From positions 1 to 10,772 of the forward strand of contig CALPQG020000049.1 in the NCBI GenBank assembly GCA_943325655.2: a stretch of DNA of 10,772 nt. The letters are read 5' to 3'. The notes below the pieces were generated by a model. That model ran no database searches, was not told the origin of the DNA, and saw nothing but the letters and a program-made list of their open reading frames with translations. Shown here one piece after another: positions 7,038 through 10,772 of this stretch (position 1 is its first letter; the number at the start of each line of letters is the position of its first letter). Both the position numbers and the translations under genes were made by a program. This DNA comes from Bifidobacterium breve (GTDB lineage: Bacteria > Bacteroidota > Bacteroidia > Cytophagales > UBA9547).

Positions 7038-7358
7038 ATGGGAAAAGCAGTAGAAATCACCGACGCAAATTTTGATGAAATAATAAATACCGACAAGCCT
7101 GTACTTGTTGATTTTTGGGCAGAATGGTGTGGTCCATGTAAAATGATAGGACCTGTTGTAGAACAAATTGCAGAAGAATACGAAGGCAAAGCCGTTGTTG
7201 TAAAAGTTAATGTAGATTTAAATCCAGCAACTTCAGCTAAATTTGGCATACGCAGTATCCCAACGTTATTGGTGTTCAAAAATGGAGAAATCGTTGAAAA
7301 ACATGTTGGTGCAGCAGCAAAAGCATTGTTAACTGCTAAAATAGATCCGTTTTTATAA
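7038..7358 (+). CDS. trxA: Thioredoxin
   Basis: Small cytosolic disulfide reductase that passes electrons from thioredoxin reductase to protein disulfides. The 106-residue length is typical. The redox-active WCGPCK motif spans Trp30-Lys35 with Cys31 and Cys34, preceded by the usual LVDFWAE strand. The cis-proline loop is SIPT with Pro75, and the following strand LLVFKNGE and final helix are complete. There is no signal peptide and there are no extra cysteines, so it is the cytoplasmic type rather than an exported TlpA/ResA-like protein. The gene follows dnaE on the same strand, an order I recall from other Bacteroidota. A candidate -7 element upstream and a strong terminator downstream suggest it can be expressed as its own unit. 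Some DnaE read-through is possible because no terminator is seen between them. Confidence 0.97.
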   Translation: MGKAVEITDANFDEIINTDKPVLVDFWAEWCGPCKMIGPVVEQIAEEYEGKAVVVKVNVDLNPATSAKFGIRSIPTLLVFKNGEIVEKHVGAAAKALLTAKIDPFL

Positions 7359-7387
7359 GCAATAAAAATACAGGTAAATTTATAAAC

Positions 7388-7426
7388 AAAAAGTAAAAGC
7401 TGGTATTAAGCCGGCTTTTACTTTTT
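7388..7426 (+). terminator. Rho-independent-type hairpin after trxA
   Basis: AAAAAGTAAAAGCTGG (7388-7403) pairs over all 16 positions with CCGGCTTTTACTTTTT (7411-7426), including one G-U wobble, around the 7-nt loop TATTAAG. The right arm ends in a run of T. Its position 30 bp after the trxA stop and the A/T-rich outer stem make it a good terminator, possibly acting in both directions. It separates trxA from the ACP-fusion operon. Confidence 0.85.
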
Positions 7427-7477
7427 ATAATCATTGATAAAACCTCCATTCTTCGTATAAAAATCATAGCCTAAATC

Positions 7478-8575
7478 ATGGAATATTTTGAATCAATTGT
7501 TGTAGCAGCAATACCAAACTTTGATTTCTCTGATTCGAATTTACCATTTTCAAAAGCAGGCATTGAAAGCATTGATTTAATCACCTTAAGAGTTGCCTTC
7601 GAAAACCATATTCACACTACCATTCCTGATGAAATATGGTTAAATTTTGAGACGGTCACAGACATCATTGACTATTGCCGACAAAATAATTCGAAGTACA
7701 ATAACCCCCAAAAATTACTATTCCCCAACCATTTAGAAAAAGACATTACCATCAATATGCCACAAATGGCTATCGAAGGATTGTCTGAAAACTGGTTATT
7801 CAAAGAACTGGGAAGCATGCATTGGGAATTGTTATGCCATGGCTTAATGACCAAGTCTTATGATTTGAAAGATGAACTCGGTAACAGGCTTTATGCCACT
7901 TTTGTAAGAATAAGTATTGACAGCAATGCGTCCTTAAATACGTTCAAAGAAAACGAACACTTAACTATCAACGCCAGCATCAACAGGTTTGGAAATAGTT
8001 TATATTACAGCACCTCGGAAATAAAAGCTGAACGCGCGATGATACGGGCAAAAATGATGACCAGTTTTTCCATTAGAAATGAAAACAACAATAACAATTT
8101 AAGTAAAAGTCAACCTTCAGAAAAAACAAACCTGATTGAATTATTATCCGAAAACCCATCTTTTGGAAATGAATACAGGGCTTTAAAAAAACGAGAATTA
8201 GAAGCACTCAACACTACTTTTGGAACATTCAAAATTACCGATAAAGTTATATTTGAATACAATTACACCATCAATCCCTATTACGACCTAAACGGTGTAG
8301 GATTGTTATATTTTGCGTCCTACCCTATTATCAACAACATCGGTGAAGCCGCTTATGGAAACCAAACCGACGAAAGATGGGAGGAAAATTATTTCACCCT
8401 GGCCAGAGATATTTTTTACTTTGCCAATTGCAATATCCATGAGGAGATTGTTTATAAATTACATGATATTGAATATCTTGCAGACAATACCATCAAAACC
8501 AACAGTTCCCTTTACCGCAAAAGTGATGCAGTATTGATGGCCAAAATATTTACACTCAAAAGAAAAAAATCATGA
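7478..8575 (+). CDS. ACP-fused LnmK/Pnap_2097-like acyltransferase/decarboxylase
   Basis: A 365-residue two-part protein. Residues 1 to about 68 form an acyl carrier protein: AGIESIDLITL provides the phosphopantetheine serine, Ser31, in ESI where ACPs usually have DSL, and TIPDEIW...TVTDIIDYC matches helices III and IV of fatty-acid ACP. Residues from about 90 to 360 look like a double hot-dog enzyme of the LnmK/Pnap_2097 group, signalled by MPQMAIEGLSENWLFKELG (94-112) followed by MHW (114-116). An Asn-rich linker near 202-217 probably separates the two hot-dog folds. LnmK in leinamycin synthesis takes methylmalonyl-CoA, acylates, decarboxylates, and yields propionyl-ACP; Tyr139 in RLYATFVRI is a candidate for its catalytic tyrosine, but needs alignment. 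By inference this protein charges its own carrier domain with propionyl or a similar acyl group. Its stop overlaps the next gene's start (ATGA), so the two are translationally coupled. No PKS or NRPS gene is nearby. The ACP call is strong; the substrate is unknown. Confidence 0.75.
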   Translation: MEYFESIVVAAIPNFDFSDSNLPFSKAGIESIDLITLRVAFENHIHTTIPDEIWLNFETVTDIIDYCRQNNSKYNNPQKLLFPNHLEKDITINMPQMAIEGLSENWLFKELGSMHWELLCHGLMTKSYDLKDELGNRLYATFVRISIDSNASLNTFKENEHLTINASINRFGNSLYYSTSEIKAERAMIRAKMMTSFSIRNENNNNNLSKSQPSEKTNLIELLSENPSFGNEYRALKKRELEALNTTFGTFKITDKVIFEYNYTINPYYDLNGVGLLYFASYPIINNIGEAAYGNQTDERWEENYFTLARDIFYFANCNIHEEIVYKLHDIEYLADNTIKTNSSLYRKSDAVLMAKIFTLKRKKS

Positions 8576-9204
8576 ATACCGCCTATATCATTGGTGCCAG
8601 TGGACATGGAAATGTAATTGCCTCCATGATTCAGGGGAAATATGACACCATTATTTTTGTTGACCAGGCACCTAAAAATGCCCAAACTATTCATCAGAAC
8701 GACTTTTTTGCCAGGTTAAATGAATTCAAATCCAGTGACATTTTTTTAGGCGTAGGCAAAAACGAACATAGAATTAAACTCTACGAACAACTCGTTCAAC
8801 AAGGAAAAACACCGGCAAATTGCATTGCAGCCAATGCTTTTATAGCTCATGATGCGGTAATAGGACATGGCGTAGTCATTTCTCCCGGAGCAGTAATTGG
8901 TTCCAAAGCCATCATTGGCAACAACACCATCATCAACACCTTATCAAGTGTGGACCATGATTGTGTACTGGGAAACCACAGTCAAATCTCTCCAGGAGTA
9001 AATTTGGGAGGAGGTACCGTGATTGGTGAAAATTGTTTTTTCGGAATCAAAAGTGCCTCAATTCCTTACGTAAGTATAGGCAACAATACCGTGATTATGG
9101 CTGGGTCGGTTGTTTATCAAAACATCCCTGAAAATGTAATGGTGGGAGGAATTCCGGCAAGGGTAGTAAAAATTTTGAACCAGGAGGTTACAATAACTAA
9201 TTAG
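8572..9204 (+). CDS. NeuD/PglD-family sugar O/N-acyltransferase
   Basis: A 210-residue cytosolic acyltransferase of the left-handed beta-helix class. The N-terminal Rossmann-like domain opens with YIIGASGHGNVI (residues 5-16), the usual NeuD/PglD nucleotide-sugar-binding loop. From about residue 85, hexapeptide repeats follow one another (for example AVIGHGVVISPGAVIGSKAI), and His129 in SSVDHDCVLG is placed like the catalytic base of PglD. The end, VMVGGIPARVVK, is the standard family closing motif. Relatives acetylate amino sugars such as sialic acid or UDP-4-amino sugars with acetyl-CoA. Here the start codon overlaps the stop of the ACP-LnmK-like gene, which raises the possibility that the donor is the ACP-bound acyl group instead of acetyl-CoA; that is inference. 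No sugar-nucleotide synthesis genes are visible, so the acceptor is not known. The gene is intact and of normal length. Confidence 0.88.
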   Translation: MNTAYIIGASGHGNVIASMIQGKYDTIIFVDQAPKNAQTIHQNDFFARLNEFKSSDIFLGVGKNEHRIKLYEQLVQQGKTPANCIAANAFIAHDAVIGHGVVISPGAVIGSKAIIGNNTIINTLSSVDHDCVLGNHSQISPGVNLGGGTVIGENCFFGIKSASIPYVSIGNNTVIMAGSVVYQNIPENVMVGGIPARVVKILNQEVTITN

Positions 9205-9234
9205 TAAATATCCACACTAACCTATTAAATAATT

Positions 9235-9254
9235 GATAACTTTGTTACGTTATC
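9235..9254 (+). promoter_or_regulatory. Candidate porZ promoter overlapped by a GATAAC/GTTATC dyad
   Basis: TAACTTTG at 9237-9244 is an exact match to the TAnnTTTG -7 consensus and lies 26 bp before the ATG at 9271. It is embedded in a perfect 6-bp inverted repeat, GATAAC (9235-9240) and GTTATC (9249-9254), with an 8-bp spacer, which would place an operator directly over the -7 element and start site. No good -33 TTG was found upstream. Confidence 0.4.
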
Positions 9255-9270
9255 AAGTAAAAAAGACCCC

Positions 9271-10772
9271 ATGCGTATAGTAAAACACGTCACTACTTTA
9301 TTTCTTCTTTTATTTATTTATTTCATCAGCATTGCCCAAACCAATATTCCTATTGGTACATGGAGGGTGCATACACCCGGAAGAATTTGTAAAACCATAG
9401 AAAAAGTAAACAATAAAATTTATGCGGCATCAGAAAGCAGTTTTATTGTTTTCAACAAAGACGATAATACAGTAAAAAGTTTATCAAAAATTGACGGTTT
9501 AAATGACGCCGGTGTGAGCAGGTTAAAATACCACGCAACCACTTCAACCCTGATTGTGGGTTATGCCAACGGCAACATTGACTTGATAACTGATGATGTG
9601 GTCACCAACTTAAATGACATTAAAAGATCAGGTATAGTTGGGTCTAAAAGAATTAACCATATTGCGACAAAAGGTAATCTTGCTTATTTATCCTGTTCAT
9701 TTGGTATAGTCGTACTTGATTTACAAAAAACAGAAATCAAAGAAACCTACGCCAACATCGGCAAAAACGGCATTCAAATTGAAGTATATGCCTCTGCATT
9801 TAAAGGTGACAGCATTTTCATCACTACATCCGAAGGGATTAAAGCTGGTTCAACTTTAGCCAATTATAACCTCATTGACTTTGGGAGCTGGGCATCGTTT
9901 GGTTTAAGCAACGGCATTCCGACAAACACAACTTTCCAAAACATTGGTGTCATTAACAACATGGTTTATGCGACTACCAACAAAGGAGAAGTATATAATT
10001 CTCCTGGAAATCAATGGACGATAGACAATACATTTTCGTTTCCAACTCAAACCACTGTCAATATAACCTTTTCAGACAATAAATTAAGATTTATACATCC
10101 CAACAAAGTTGTATCAGTAGATCATAATTTTTCTAAATCAGAAATCCTAGGTTTGGGAAATGTATATGATGTATATTTTGAGTCGGACCAATTACTTTGG
10201 CTAGCCGATATTGAAAAAGGCATTGTTAAAATAGATGGGGTGAACAAGTCTAACATTTCACCTAACTCACCCTATTTCAATACTGCTTTCAGGCTAAAAA
10301 ACTATACCGACTGGTCAGGAACTGAAAACATTATTGTAACCACCGGAGGATATGATGATAACGGCAATGCCAAAAACATCCCTAATGGAATTTATATTTT
10401 TAGAGAGGGACTTTGGGAAAATTACAATAGTGGATTGGGCAATTTCCCAAGCTCAACATTCGTTGAAAACTTTATAGAATCTGACTATAATCAATTAGAT
10501 TCTTCTTTATACATTTCATCTTGGAATGGATTGATAAAGTTCAATAGGACTGGGCCAAATACGAGCCAAACAGTTTTATTAAACCGTTTCAATACGAACA
10601 ATAATTTAATTGATTTATATCCTGACGGAGGATTTTATGTGATGTTTGATGTCAAATTCGACAAAAACAATGTCGGATGGACAATTGGGAGTCAAAGAAC
10701 ATCTACCTCACAGGCCTCACTATTTTCATTCAAAAAAGACATTTGGAATACCTACAATTTTTCTTTGGTTAA
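9271..10772 (+). CDS. porZ: PorZ-like T9SS protein, N-terminal part (runs off window)
   Basis: The frame is open from ATG 9271 to the right edge, 500 whole codons plus two bases, so the 3' end is missing. Residues 1-22 are a signal peptide (MRIVKH, hydrophobic core, cleavage at SIA/Q). The mature start IPIGTWRVH and the following blocks fit the PorZ N-terminal region and its beta-propellers: KIYAASES, LSKIDGLND (71-79), IVGYANGNIDLI (95-106), NDIKRSGIVGSKRIN, and AYLSCSFGIVVLDL (138-151). In Porphyromonas gingivalis PorZ belongs to the attachment complex and supplies anionic LPS for anchoring T9SS cargo. A full protein would be about 750-800 residues with two propellers and a C-terminal domain; only roughly two thirds is present. 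The short leader and exact -7 element suggest transcription of its own. It lies 66 bp after the NeuD-like gene. Confidence 0.88.
   Translation, partial: MRIVKHVTTLFLLLFIYFISIAQTNIPIGTWRVHTPGRICKTIEKVNNKIYAASESSFIVFNKDDNTVKSLSKIDGLNDAGVSRLKYHATTSTLIVGYANGNIDLITDDVVTNLNDIKRSGIVGSKRINHIATKGNLAYLSCSFGIVVLDLQKTEIKETYANIGKNGIQIEVYASAFKGDSIFITTSEGIKAGSTLANYNLIDFGSWASFGLSNGIPTNTTFQNIGVINNMVYATTNKGEVYNSPGNQWTIDNTFSFPTQTTVNITFSDNKLRFIHPNKVVSVDHNFSKSEILGLGNVYDVYFESDQLLWLADIEKGIVKIDGVNKSNISPNSPYFNTAFRLKNYTDWSGTENIIVTTGGYDDNGNAKNIPNGIYIFREGLWENYNSGLGNFPSSTFVENFIESDYNQLDSSLYISSWNGLIKFNRTGPNTSQTVLLNRFNTNNNLIDLYPDGGFYVMFDVKFDKNNVGWTIGSQRTSTSQASLFSFKKDIWNTYNFSLV

Noticed and set aside
7427..7477. Promoter for the ACP-fusion operon
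   Set aside because: A promoter is expected after the trxA terminator, but I could find no TAnnTTTG match in this 51-bp interval, so none was annotated.
8313..8537. Plus-strand frame of 74 codons within the ACP-fusion gene
   Set aside because: It overlaps the second hot-dog region in another frame and shows no coding pattern of its own.

Overview
The window looks like chromosomal DNA of a Bacteroidota bacterium, most likely a gliding or otherwise surface-active member of the Cytophagia/Sphingobacteriia side of the phylum. Four things point there: AT-rich intergenic DNA without Shine-Dalgarno sequences, promoter-like TAnnTTTG (-7) elements, a eukaryote-like GT3 glycogen synthase, and two type IX secretion system (T9SS) related products (a secreted protein with a C-terminal sorting-type domain, and the start of PorZ). 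I see no mobile element, tRNA, rRNA or CRISPR array.

Layout. Positions 1-50 hold a tandem 7-bp repeat that runs off the left edge. 115-1950 (minus) encodes a GT3-type glycogen synthase. An AT-rich divergent gap (1951-2297) leads to a small secreted protein (2298-3077, plus). DNA polymerase III alpha, dnaE, follows at 3204-6833. It is flanked on both sides by diverged 7-bp repeats, and the upstream ones make a spurious 24-codon N-terminal extension look like coding sequence. Thioredoxin trxA (7038-7358) has its own candidate promoter and a strong hairpin terminator (7388-7426).

The least ordinary part is the translationally coupled pair at 7478-9204. The first gene is an acyl carrier protein fused to an LnmK/Pnap_2097-like double hot-dog acyltransferase/decarboxylase. 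The second, overlapping it by ATGA, is a NeuD/PglD-type left-handed beta-helix acyltransferase. No polyketide synthase or NRPS gene is visible around them. My inference is a self-contained module that loads an acyl group onto its own carrier domain and hands it to an amino or hydroxyl group on a sugar. It ends 66 bp upstream of porZ (9271 to the right edge, incomplete). PorZ delivers anionic LPS to the T9SS attachment machinery in Porphyromonas, so a role in decorating a surface glycan is an attractive but unproven idea.

A recurring non-coding element is a 7-bp-period repeat of the form GTNNNGR, found at three intergenic sites (1-50, 3132-3196, 6837-6875). Housekeeping functions (dnaE, trxA, glycogen synthase) and accessory surface functions are interleaved. 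The terminator after trxA and the promoter candidates suggest at least four transcription units.
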